Shown: in pieces, positions 7,014-13,189 of the stretch
Position numbering within the stretch: the first letter of the stretch is position 1
How the letters are laid out: the number at the start of each line of letters is the position of its first letter
Assembly: GCA_052034175.1 (NCBI GenBank)
Contig: JBPOIX010000342.1
Coordinates: 1 to 14,994, forward strand
Direction of reading: 5' to 3'
Length of the DNA stretch: 14,994 bases
Source of the DNA: UBA668 sp052034175
Lineage (GTDB): Bacteria > Actinomycetota > Acidimicrobiia > Acidimicrobiales > Ilumatobacteraceae
The notes under the pieces: model-generated
Database searches by the model: none
What the model was told of the DNA's origin: nothing
The model's input: only the letters and a program-made list of their open reading frames with translations
Program-made: the position numbers and the translations under genes

Positions 7014-7499
7014 CTACACCGCGCCGCTGAGCAGCAGTTCATCGAGCTTGGCGTAGCCCTCGCTGATGCCCGTGGCCATGCCGCTGGCCAACATGCCGTC
7101 TCGGGCCTCGAAGCTGTCGACCAGGGTCTGCACGTGCAGGCGGGTCACGCCGTCGCCGCGGTCCTCGAACCACATCGAGTCCAGCGACACGCCCTCGGGG
7201 TAGCCCTCGAAGGTGAACGTCTGCACGAGGCGGTCGCCACTGACGGAGTGGAAGCACCCGCGGAAGGCGTACTCCTCCTCGCCCCGAGCGGCCACGTAGC
7301 GGTACTCGCCGCCGTCGCGGGCATCCCAGATGTCGACGCTGGTGGTCAGCGAGGCCGGGCCGATCCAACGGACGAACAGCTCCGGGTCGAGATGGGCGCG
7401 CATGAGTTGCGCGGGCGTGGCGTGGAAGTCGCGCTGCATGCGGATGACAGGGAGGTCCGCCGGGACCTCGATGGCGACATCGGTGAGATGGGTGTTCAT
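7014..7499 (-). CDS. SRPBCC/AHSA1-domain protein coupled to ArsR regulator
   Basis: A 161-residue START/Bet v1-like (AHSA1, Hsp90-activator C-terminal-like) protein. Recognisable pieces are MQRDFHATPAQLMRAHLDPE with FVRWIGP (42-48) near the N-terminus, GGEYRYVA (63-70), FRGCFHSV (79-86) with TFTFEG (94-99) in the central strands, and the long C-terminal helix ISEGYAKLDELL. Such proteins form a hydrophobic cavity for small ligands. Very many of them are encoded immediately after an ArsR-family regulator, as here, and are thought to act in the same detoxification or sensing circuit; the ligand is unknown. The ATG overlaps the stop of the ArsR gene (ATGA), so it depends on translation of that gene and on its promoter. 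No terminator hairpin is visible in the 9-bp gap to the convergent ThDP enzyme gene. Confidence 0.92.
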   Translation of the reverse strand: MNTHLTDVAIEVPADLPVIRMQRDFHATPAQLMRAHLDPELFVRWIGPASLTTSVDIWDARDGGEYRYVAARGEEEYAFRGCFHSVSGDRLVQTFTFEGYPEGVSLDSMWFEDRGDGVTRLHVQTLVDSFEARDGMLASGMATGISEGYAKLDELLLSGAV

Positions 7500-7927
7500 G
7501 CGGACTTGGCCTTTCGGGCTCGGGTTGGAGTGGGAGTTGGGGTTGGAGTTGGGGTTGAGAGGGTGGTGCGGGCGGAGGTGTGGGAAGACGGCGACGCGGC
7601 GGCTGTGGCGTCCATCTCGGCGAGCACGTCGTCCAGGCGGCGATAGCGAGCGTCGGCCTGGCGCCGGTAGCGCTCGATCCACTTGGTCATCAGGTCGAAC
7701 ACCTGGGCGTCGAGGTGGACGGTGCGCCGTTGGGCGGCTTTGGTCTTGGTGATCAGGCCGGCGCGTTCCAGCACGGTGAGGTGCTTGGAGATGGCCTGGA
7801 CGCTGACCTCGTGCGGTTCGGCCAACTCGCCGACCGTCGCGTCGCCGTCGGCCAAGCGCGCCACGAGCGCTCGCCGTGTGGGGTCGGCCAAGGCGGCGAA
7901 CACCGCGGACAGTTCGTCGTCGTTCAT
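7496..7927 (-). CDS. ArsR-family winged-helix transcriptional regulator
   Basis: A 143-residue DNA-binding repressor. It has the classic ArsR start (AVFAALADPTRRALVARL, 8-25) and a helix-turn-helix with recognition helix VSVQAISKHLTVLERAGLI (41-59), followed by the wing TKTKAAQRRTVHL (60-72). No Cys is present, so it cannot be a Cys-thiolate metal sensor; it belongs to the metal-independent ArsR group that is usually paired with SRPBCC proteins. The C-terminal tail is extended by STPTPTPTPTPTRARKAK (124-141), a Thr-Pro repeat ending in basic residues. It has a good ribosome binding site (AAGGGAGGT, 7938-7946), a near-consensus promoter, and two operator-like palindromes flanking that promoter, which predicts autorepression. 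Confidence 0.95.
   Translation of the reverse strand: MNDDELSAVFAALADPTRRALVARLADGDATVGELAEPHEVSVQAISKHLTVLERAGLITKTKAAQRRTVHLDAQVFDLMTKWIERYRRQADARYRRLDDVLAEMDATAAASPSSHTSARTTLSTPTPTPTPTPTRARKAKSA
7523..7555 (-). repeat. Thr-Pro hexanucleotide repeat in the ArsR tail
   Basis: A 6-bp tandem repeat (GGAGTT / GGGGTT on the + strand, giving a 12-bp higher-order unit) encodes the eleven residues TPTPTPTPTPT at positions 125-135 of the regulator. Copy-number change would keep the reading frame. Confidence 0.85.
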
Positions 7928-7948
7928 CGTGCGCCAGACCTCCCTTCT

Positions 7949-7964
7949 TCAACCAATTGGTTGA
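7949..7964. promoter_or_regulatory. Proximal operator for the ArsR regulator
   Basis: TCAACCAATTGGTTGA is a perfect 16-bp palindrome lying directly downstream of the -10 box, over the predicted transcription start. Its size and symmetry fit a dimeric winged-helix repressor. Confidence 0.8.
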
Positions 7965-7967
7965 GGA

Positions 7968-7996
7968 ACCATAGGGGGCTGTCCCGACATTGTCAA
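7968..7996 (-). promoter_or_regulatory. Near-consensus promoter of the arsR-SRPBCC operon
   Basis: On the minus strand a perfect TTGACA -35 box (7991-7996), a spacer of exactly 17 bp (7974-7990) and a TATGGT -10 box (7968-7973) are present. It is the best sigma-70-type promoter in the window. The predicted start is near 7961, giving a leader of about 34 nt that contains the ribosome binding site. Confidence 0.85.
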
Positions 7997-8008
7997 CCAG
8001 ACAGTTGA
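7993..8008. promoter_or_regulatory. Distal operator for the ArsR regulator
   Basis: TCAACCAGACAGTTGA has the same TCAAC...GTTGA arms and the same 16-bp length as the proximal operator. It overlaps the -35 box. The centres of the two sites are 44 bp apart. Confidence 0.7.
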
Positions 8009-8056
8009 GGAAGACCGGCGCGGCGGCGGGGTGCGCGGGTCGGTCGTCGCGCCACC

Positions 8057-9301
8057 CTAACGGCCGACCGCGCTCTGCTCTTCCGGAGGGCGCACATGGC
8101 GGAACTGCCTCAAGAGAAGGACGTCGTAGAGGATCTTCACAGCGCCTCCGATCACCAGCGGCCACCCGAAGGTGGAGACGCTGAGCAGCCATCCGGCGGC
8201 CAAGGGCGACAGGGCGGACGCCAGGCTCCGTGGCACGTTGGTGATGCTGGCGGCCGCCGGTCGTTCGTCCGGGGTCACCATCGCCATCACATAGCTGGTG
8301 CGCGCCGGTACGTCCATCTGCGACATCGTGGCGCGCCCCAGGAGGCAGGCAACCGCCCACCCGACGTTGGGCATGAACGCCGCCAGCATCAACAGCGCGT
8401 TGGCCGGCAGATGGGTGAACACCATCGTGCGTACCAGCCCGATCCGCCGAGCAATGCGCGCTGCCACCAGTGCCGAGAACGCCGACAACAGGCCGGCCCA
8501 GAAGAAGATCGCACCGCTCAGCGCCAACGACAGCCCGAACCGTCGCTGCAACCACAGAACGAGCAATGTCGTGATCACGAACCCACCGCCCAGCGAGTCC
8601 AATCCGAAGAGGGCTGCCAGGCGATACACAGTCCGCTTCGATGGGCCGAGCGCTCGCGATTGCGCCGTTCCCACCGGAGCCACTCGTGCTGGCTCGACGG
8701 CTGGCGAGAGATGGCGGTAGCGCACGAAGACCACCACTCCGAGCGCGGCGTAGCCGACGAACACGAGCCGCAACGCCGTCAGTGGTGCCACGTTCAGCCG
8801 CGCCGCCAGCCAATCGGGTACGCCCGCGAGCGCGGCACCGATCGCGCCCACCGACGCGCCGATCAGGCTGTAGCGGGCGAACAACGCGGTGCGCTGAGCG
8901 TCGGGCGCAGTTCCGGGGAGCAGGGCCTGCTCGGTGGGGAGGAACACGCTGACATCGCCGCCGCTGGGGTTCATCGTGCCGATCAGGCCCACGGCGGCCA
9001 ACGGCCAGAACCCGGTCAACAATGCGAAGCCGACGCCGGTGGCCACCATGAGGAGAGAGACCATCTGCAGCAGTCGCCGGCGCGGGTAGGCATGTGCCTT
9101 GAGTCCTACCACGAGCGTCAGCGCCGCCGAGCCCAGCAGGGTGAGCGTGACCACCGCACCGATGCGGCGCGAGCTGAACCCGAGAGCAGTGAGGTATCCG
9201 GCCAGCACCACACTGACGAGGCCGTCACCAAGCGCGCGCACCGCCCGTGTTTGCAGCAGGATGGCCGCGTCGCGGTTGGCGCCGACGGGCAGGATGCGCA
9301 T
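8057..9301 (-). CDS. MFS transporter
   Basis: A 414-residue integral membrane protein with about 12 hydrophobic segments in two halves. The halves are separated by a polar loop near residues 195-225 (VRYRHLSPAVEPARV... to SKRTVYRL). The N-half has GLIGTMNPSGGDVSVFLPTE (105-124) and the C-half MSQMDVPARTSYVMAMVTP (326-344), segments seen in a subgroup of uncharacterised major facilitator exporters. The substrate is unknown. It is divergent from the FhuF-like reductase gene, 82 bp away, which makes a role in siderophore or iron traffic plausible but unproven. The ATG at 9301 is supported by a TACGAT -10 box 7 nt upstream; the frame extends a further 88 codons upstream, but that stretch is arginine- and serine-rich and unlike a transporter N-terminus. 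Confidence 0.92.
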   Translation of the reverse strand: MRILPVGANRDAAILLQTRAVRALGDGLVSVVLAGYLTALGFSSRRIGAVVTLTLLGSAALTLVVGLKAHAYPRRRLLQMVSLLMVATGVGFALLTGFWPLAAVGLIGTMNPSGGDVSVFLPTEQALLPGTAPDAQRTALFARYSLIGASVGAIGAALAGVPDWLAARLNVAPLTALRLVFVGYAALGVVVFVRYRHLSPAVEPARVAPVGTAQSRALGPSKRTVYRLAALFGLDSLGGGFVITTLLVLWLQRRFGLSLALSGAIFFWAGLLSAFSALVAARIARRIGLVRTMVFTHLPANALLMLAAFMPNVGWAVACLLGRATMSQMDVPARTSYVMAMVTPDERPAAASITNVPRSLASALSPLAAGWLLSVSTFGWPLVIGGAVKILYDVLLLRQFRHVRPPEEQSAVGR

Positions 9302-9314
9302 CGGGCGGATCGTA
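9302..9314 (-). promoter_or_regulatory. Leaderless -10 box before the MFS gene
   Basis: Minus-strand TACGAT (9309-9314) fits TANNNT and lies 7 nt before the ATG, with no Shine-Dalgarno sequence between. I see no convincing -35 and no IdeR/DtxR-type iron box in 9302-9383. Confidence 0.5.
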
Positions 9315-9383
9315 GCCCCGTGGGGCGCGGGCGAATCTGGCGGGCTCGGGAACCACAGCGGGTCGCGCGTCGACCTGAACAAC

Positions 9384-10178
9384 ATGGATCGAGCTGTTCG
9401 GCCCCGGGTGCCGTCGTCGTGGGCGGGTGCCGACCTGTCCGTCAGCACGGGCTTCCTGCCGCGCAACGCCTTCGTGGTGGACTCCCTGCGCCATGAGGCC
9501 ATCGTCGCGGGGGTGGTGGACGTCGTTCGCCATGTCGCCCGCGGGCGCCGCCAGGCGGCGCTCACGCTGGTCCACTACGTCGTCGCCGCGTACGCGGAAA
9601 CGGTCATCCGGCCGCTGGCGGTGGACGGCCTTGAGGTCAACATCGCGGCCAACCAGCTGGCCATCCAGATCGGCCGGGATGGGCGCCTCGACGGGCTGTG
9701 GGTCAGCAAGTGGGCCACCCAGCCGGCGGATGATGGGTCCGCCCATCGCGTGGGGCGGCGCCTCGGTGCGGCGTTGCTGCCGGTGCTGCGCTCGGCCTGC
9801 GCCGTCGGGCAGGTCGGGGCGCGCACTGCTGCCACCGTGGCTGCCGATGCCGTGCTCGCCGCCGCTCGCCGTCGCGCCCGCATCGCAGGTCATCACGACC
9901 TGTCCTGGGCGGACGACCTGTTGGCCGCGGCGGCCCTCCCGGCCCGTGGCACGGTGCGGCTGATGGAAGTGCACCCCGACGATGGCCCGGCGGTGGAGTA
10001 CATGGTGCCCCGCGTCTGTTGCGTGCTGGCCGACAAGCTCACCGACAGTGCGTGCCCCGGCTGCCCGCGCCGCGACGCGGAGGCCGCCCGTGCCGCCACG
10101 GAGGCCTACCTGCGCGACCTCGACGACGACGAGTTCCGCGCCTGGGTGGGGCGTCCGCGGGTGCTCGCTTCGGCGTGA
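9384..10178 (+). CDS. FhuF-like ferric-siderophore reductase, [2Fe-2S] protein
   Basis: A 264-residue cytoplasmic protein ending in the diagnostic FhuF C-terminal motif CC-X10-C-X2-C: Cys212, Cys213, Cys224 and Cys227, embedded in VPRVCCVLADKL and CPGCPR. In FhuF these cysteines hold an unusual [2Fe-2S] cluster that reduces ferric siderophores to release iron inside the cell. The N-terminal half is helical and Ala-rich, with VNIAANQLAIQI (86-97) as its best ordered segment, consistent with the IucA/FhuF-type reductase fold. The ATG at 9384 is chosen from the expected length (about 250-280) and because upstream sequence is not protein-like; neither a Shine-Dalgarno sequence nor a -10 box supports it strongly. 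A small VOC gene follows 23 bp downstream. The divergent MFS transporter may move the siderophore. Confidence 0.88.
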   Translation: MDRAVRPRVPSSWAGADLSVSTGFLPRNAFVVDSLRHEAIVAGVVDVVRHVARGRRQAALTLVHYVVAAYAETVIRPLAVDGLEVNIAANQLAIQIGRDGRLDGLWVSKWATQPADDGSAHRVGRRLGAALLPVLRSACAVGQVGARTAATVAADAVLAAARRRARIAGHHDLSWADDLLAAAALPARGTVRLMEVHPDDGPAVEYMVPRVCCVLADKLTDSACPGCPRRDAEAARAATEAYLRDLDDDEFRAWVGRPRVLASA

Positions 10179-10189
10179 ACCCTGCGTGC

Positions 10190-10195
10190 CAGACT
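10190..10195 (+). promoter_or_regulatory. Possible leaderless -10 box before the VOC gene
   Basis: CAGACT lies 6 nt before the GTG at 10202. It keeps the two most important -10 positions (A at 2, T at 6) and the spacing seen at other genes here, but lacks the first T. No Shine-Dalgarno sequence is present. Confidence 0.35.
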
Positions 10196-10201
10196 GCGGG
10201 C

Positions 10202-10558
10202 GTGCTCGCACCACTTGGCATCCACCACGTCTCGATCAATGTTTCCGACACGGACGCAGCAGTGGCGTTCTACACGGGCGTGCTCGGGTTCGGCCTGCGC
10301 ACCGATCGGCCGGACTTCCGTTTCGGTGGGGCCTGGCTCGATGTGGGTGGCCAGCAGGTGCACCTCATCGAGGCCCCGCTTCCGGAGGGGCATGGGCAGC
10401 ACTTCGCAGTGCTCGTTGCTGATCTGGATGCCGCGGTGGCGGCAGTGCGCGCCTGCGGCGTGACGGTGTCCGATCCGGTGCCGGTGGGAAGCGGGCGGCA
10501 GTCGTTCCTGCACGACCCGTCGGGCAACCTGGTCGAGTTGCACCAGTCGGCCGCCTGA
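10202..10558 (+). CDS. Small VOC family metalloprotein (glyoxalase/bleomycin-resistance-like)
   Basis: A 118-residue single-domain VOC protein with all four expected metal ligands: His9 (GIHHVSINVSD), Glu57 (QQVHLIEAP), His67 (HGQHFAVLVADLD) and Glu112 (PSGNLVELHQ). The FYTGVLGF segment (23-30) is the usual helix-to-strand turn. The family covers glyoxalase I, fosfomycin-type resistance enzymes and small dioxygenases or lyases; the intact ligand set says it is an active metal binder, but the substrate is unknown. The GTG start is chosen because the domain begins just after it. It is co-directional with the FhuF-like gene (23 bp gap), so co-transcription is possible, and it is followed by a strong hairpin. 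Confidence 0.9.
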   Translation: MLAPLGIHHVSINVSDTDAAVAFYTGVLGFGLRTDRPDFRFGGAWLDVGGQQVHLIEAPLPEGHGQHFAVLVADLDAAVAAVRACGVTVSDPVPVGSGRQSFLHDPSGNLVELHQSAA

Positions 10559-10578
10559 CGGCGGCGAGCACATCGCTG

Positions 10579-10607
10579 CCGGCGCGGACGCTCTGCGTCC
10601 GCGCCGG
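10579..10607. terminator. Hairpin at a convergent gene junction
   Basis: CCGGCGCGGACG and its exact reverse complement form a 12-bp perfect GC-rich stem around the 5-nt loop CTCTG. It sits between the VOC stop (+) and the surface-protein stop (-), so it can serve both strands. No run of T follows on either side, so it would be a U-less terminator or mRNA-end stabiliser. Confidence 0.75.
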
Positions 10608-10616
10608 TGCGTTCGA

Positions 10617-12548
10617 CTAGCGCGTGGCGCGGCGGCGGGTGAATGCGAGGGCGGTGCCGACGAACACCAGCCCGAGGGCGAGTACCGCGATGGTGATGCT
10701 GCCCGCCCCACCCGTGGCCGGCAGGCCTCGCGACCGGGTGGTGGTGGGGTTGCCCGAGCCGTTGTCGTCCGTGGTGGGGGTCACCTCGTCCGCGGTGTTG
10801 ACGAACTCGCACTCGACCGTGTCGCCCGGGTCCACCCCGACGAAGATCGAGCCGTTCTCCAGATCGACCTTGTAGTCGGCCTCGCCACAGTCGATCGAGG
10901 TGAGGCTCCACCCTGCGGTCTCGGCCTCGGTGAACTCGTAGCCGCCCGCTTCCAGGCTGTCGAACGTCTGCGACTCACCCACGGCGAGATCGAACGCGAA
11001 GTCGCCCGTGAAGGCGAACGACGGTGAGAGCTCGTTCGACGGAGAACTCTTGCTGATCGTGATCGAGGCGGGAGCATCGTTCTCGACGAAGCAATGCATC
11101 GTCTCGCCGTTTTCGAGGTTGGAGCCGAGGCCAGTGATGCCGTTGCTGGTGGGCTGCGCGGTGTTCTCCGACTCACCATCGAGGCCGCTGACGGTGCAGA
11201 GCATCTCGCCGGGGAAGAAGCCGTCGCCGGCGTCCCAGGTGCTGGTGTCCGAGGGGTCGCCGACGGTGAACAGTTCGGCGACGCGGTAGAAGCCGGCCGG
11301 CAGGTACTCGTCGTACATCTCCGTCGGCGTACCCGCTTCGCTGGTGCTGCCGCTCGGCTCGGCCACGAGGTTCTCGCCCTCGACGCCTTCGCGTACCGTG
11401 AACTGGAACGGGCCGCCTGCGCCGCCGTTGGTGGTCTTTTCGATGATCACGCGCACACCACACGTCGGCAGCCCACTGACGACGTACTCCACCGTGATCG
11501 GGTTTTCGATCCCGCCGGTGGTGCCAGCCGTCTTGGTGACGGTGAACGTGTAGGTGCCGTTGAGGCTTTCACCCGGCTCTGCCGTGAAGTTGTCGAAGGC
11601 GTACGAGCCTGCGGGAAACCCGATGTAGGTGGTGACGGTGGAACTGCTGATGCCTGCGGGGCGAGTTGCCTGGTTCACCGTGTAGGTGCCGACATCGCCC
11701 GAGCCGTCGAGCACCTGGACGGCCAAGTTCAACGAGCAGGCGCTGCTGGAGGAGAGGCTCACCGTGGCAGCGTGCTGCCCGCACGCCGGCAGATCCGTCA
11801 CTTCGACGGTGACGGTGATCGGGTTGGTGACCCCGTTCGTGCCGTCGCCGCTGGTCTTGGTGACGGTGAACGTGTACGTGCCGTTGAGGTTGCCACCCAG
11901 TGGCACGTCGAAATCGTCGAACGCGAAGTTGCCTTCGGGAAAGCCGATGTAGGTGGTGACGCTGGAAAAGCCGACCCCCGCGGGTCGAGTGGCCGAGTGG
12001 ATGGTGAAGGTGGCGGCATTGTCGCCCCCGTTGTCCACCGTGGCCTGGATGTTGAGCGAGCAGGCCGACTGGGCGTTGACGACCGACGAGACGACGCCGG
12101 AAGCGCTGTGCTGGGTGTCGAGAAGGGTGACCGTGAGCGACGACGTGGACTGGGCCATGTCGTTGGCATCGTTGGTGGCGATCCAGGTGCCGAGGTTGGT
12201 GGTGTCGGCGTTGATGACCTCCGTGGAGGTCATGAACGCCGAGGCTCCGGGAGCAAGGCTGTAGGCGAAGTCGGTGAGCACGGCCCCGTCGAAGTCGCCG
12301 AAGGCCGTGTGCGAATCCAGCGTGACCGAGCCAGTGTTGAGGACCGTGTAGCAGAAGCGCACGGTCGTGCCGGCGGCGACGGTGAGTGAGGTCTGCGCAC
12401 CGCACACGTCGCTGCCGGTGTCGATCATCGCCGTCTGTGTGAGCGAGATGGCGGCGCCGCTCGGGTTGCCCGCGTCGCTGACACCGGGCGAACCAAGGGT
12501 CGCCAGAACTCCTGCGCACAGCGCGGCCACACCCATACCTCGAGCCAT
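10617..12548 (-). CDS. LPXTG cell-wall-anchored surface protein with duplicated domain
   Basis: A 643-residue secreted protein. A signal peptide (residues 1-26, cleavage likely after SDA) is followed by a CYTVLNTGSVTLDSH-type conserved repeat domain (about 35-145), then two tandem copies of a domain of about 108 residues (161-268 and 269-364; both contain SACSLN, ATRPAG, TTYIGFP and LNGTYTFTVTKT), a DUF5979-like domain starting VIIEKTTNGGAGGPFQFTV (367-385), and a prealbumin/SpaA-like domain (495-585). At the end come a Thr/Asp linker, the sortase motif LPATG (609-613), one membrane helix and the basic tail RRRATR. A sortase would cut LPATG and link the protein to peptidoglycan; none is in the window. 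Start: GGGAG (12555-12559) lies 6 nt upstream of the ATG. Confidence 0.95.
   Translation of the reverse strand: MARGMGVAALCAGVLATLGSPGVSDAGNPSGAAISLTQTAMIDTGSDVCGAQTSLTVAAGTTVRFCYTVLNTGSVTLDSHTAFGDFDGAVLTDFAYSLAPGASAFMTSTEVINADTTNLGTWIATNDANDMAQSTSSLTVTLLDTQHSASGVVSSVVNAQSACSLNIQATVDNGGDNAATFTIHSATRPAGVGFSSVTTYIGFPEGNFAFDDFDVPLGGNLNGTYTFTVTKTSGDGTNGVTNPITVTVEVTDLPACGQHAATVSLSSSSACSLNLAVQVLDGSGDVGTYTVNQATRPAGISSSTVTTYIGFPAGSYAFDNFTAEPGESLNGTYTFTVTKTAGTTGGIENPITVEYVVSGLPTCGVRVIIEKTTNGGAGGPFQFTVREGVEGENLVAEPSGSTSEAGTPTEMYDEYLPAGFYRVAELFTVGDPSDTSTWDAGDGFFPGEMLCTVSGLDGESENTAQPTSNGITGLGSNLENGETMHCFVENDAPASITISKSSPSNELSPSFAFTGDFAFDLAVGESQTFDSLEAGGYEFTEAETAGWSLTSIDCGEADYKVDLENGSIFVGVDPGDTVECEFVNTADEVTPTTDDNGSGNPTTTRSRGLPATGGAGSITIAVLALGLVFVGTALAFTRRRATR
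11457..12068 (-). repeat. Tandem 108-residue domain duplication in the surface protein
   Basis: Landmarks repeat at a constant 108-residue offset: SACSLN 161/269, ATRPAG 186/294, TYIGFP 199/307 and LNGTYTFTVTKT 221/329. Each copy ends in a P-x-CG segment (C256 and C363). The copies have diverged elsewhere, so the duplication is not recent, although the LNGTYTFTVTKT stretch is identical. Confidence 0.9.
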
Positions 12549-12580
12549 GTCGATCTCCCGTCGTTGGCAAGTTGTGCCAG

Positions 12581-12586
12581 ACCCTA
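12581..12586 (-). promoter_or_regulatory. -10 box of the surface protein gene
   Basis: Minus-strand TAGGGT fits TANNNT; a weak CTGACG lies about 18 bp upstream as -35. The short inverted repeat TGGCA-N5-TGCCA (12565-12579) covers the predicted start of transcription and could be an operator, though its arms are only 5 bp. The 69-bp gap to the DinB gene holds nothing else I can name. Confidence 0.4.
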
Positions 12587-12617
12587 ACCCACAGCTGTCG
12601 TGGTCGTCAGCGGCCCT

Positions 12618-13151
12618 TCACCCGGCGGCGCCCACCGGGTCTTCGGTGGCCCAGGCCCAGTGCATGCGTCCGTGATCTGCGTTGGCGGCCATGATGCCGC
12701 CGACGGTGCCGTCGGCCCACGGAGCGCCGGGGATCTTCGAGGCCAGTTCGTCGTCCGTCAGCTCCGCCAACAGGGCCAGCGTGTCGGCCCGGACCGCAAG
12801 GCCGAGGCGCACCAACTCGTCCAGCGGCTTGCCTGCGTGCTCACGTTTCCACTCCTCGGTCCACGCATGCACCCCGGCCATGATCTCGTCCATCGACTGG
12901 GGTGAGCCGTCGTCGCGCACGCGCCGTTCCATCCCCCGCTCTCCACCAAGGTGACGACGGAACATCGCGTTCCAGTTGCGCTCGATCAGCGTGGTGTGGA
13001 CGAAGTGATCGAGATGCGACCATCGGCTCTCGGGGTCGTGCTCGCTGAACGTGCGCGGCGCGCGCAACTCGGCCTCCTCCATCGCTGCCAATCTCTCCAG
13101 CAGCCAGGAGCGATCGCGGTTCAGCTTGATCTCGATCTCGATGCGGTTCAC
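12618..13151 (-). CDS. DinB-like four-helix-bundle protein
   Basis: A 177-residue protein of the DinB/YfiT superfamily, starting at GTG. The metal-site pattern is visible as WSHLDHFVHTTLIERNW (44-60), with His46, His49 and His52 as candidates, and near the C-terminus ANADHGRMHWAWATE (156-170), with His160 and His164. Superfamily members bind a divalent metal and some are thiol-dependent transferases (bacillithiol or mycothiol); most are uncharacterised. The start is chosen from the sequence V-N-R-I-E-I, where the first strand/helix begins; CATGAT, a weak -10-like hexamer, lies 6 nt upstream. It is 38 bp downstream of the phosphoesterase gene on the same strand, so co-transcription is plausible. 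The frame runs on upstream through that gene, but that part is a shadow. Confidence 0.85.
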   Translation of the reverse strand: MNRIEIEIKLNRDRSWLLERLAAMEEAELRAPRTFSEHDPESRWSHLDHFVHTTLIERNWNAMFRRHLGGERGMERRVRDDGSPQSMDEIMAGVHAWTEEWKREHAGKPLDELVRLGLAVRADTLALLAELTDDELASKIPGAPWADGTVGGIMAANADHGRMHWAWATEDPVGAAG

Positions 13152-13189
13152 GTCGGCATCATGGCACCGTCGGCGGCCGGCCCTGCCCG

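Noticed and set aside
8096..9496. 466-codon + strand open frame antisense to the MFS transporter
   Set aside because: The composition is Gln/Arg/His/Glu-rich without any domain or hydrophobic core; it mirrors the codon bias of the real gene.
11457..12068. Spaced repeats considered as a CRISPR-like array
   Set aside because: Only two copies about 324 bp apart, both coding in frame for a protein domain; no short palindromic repeats or cas genes nearby.
11094..12389. 431-codon + strand open frame antisense to the surface protein
   Set aside because: Gly/Val/Arg/Asp-rich shadow; the minus strand has a signal peptide, repeats and a sortase signal.
12565..12579. TGGCA-N5-TGCCA inverted repeat upstream of the surface protein as a firm operator
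   Set aside because: The arms are only 5 bp and a single copy is present; this can arise by chance, so it is mentioned only as a possibility with the promoter.
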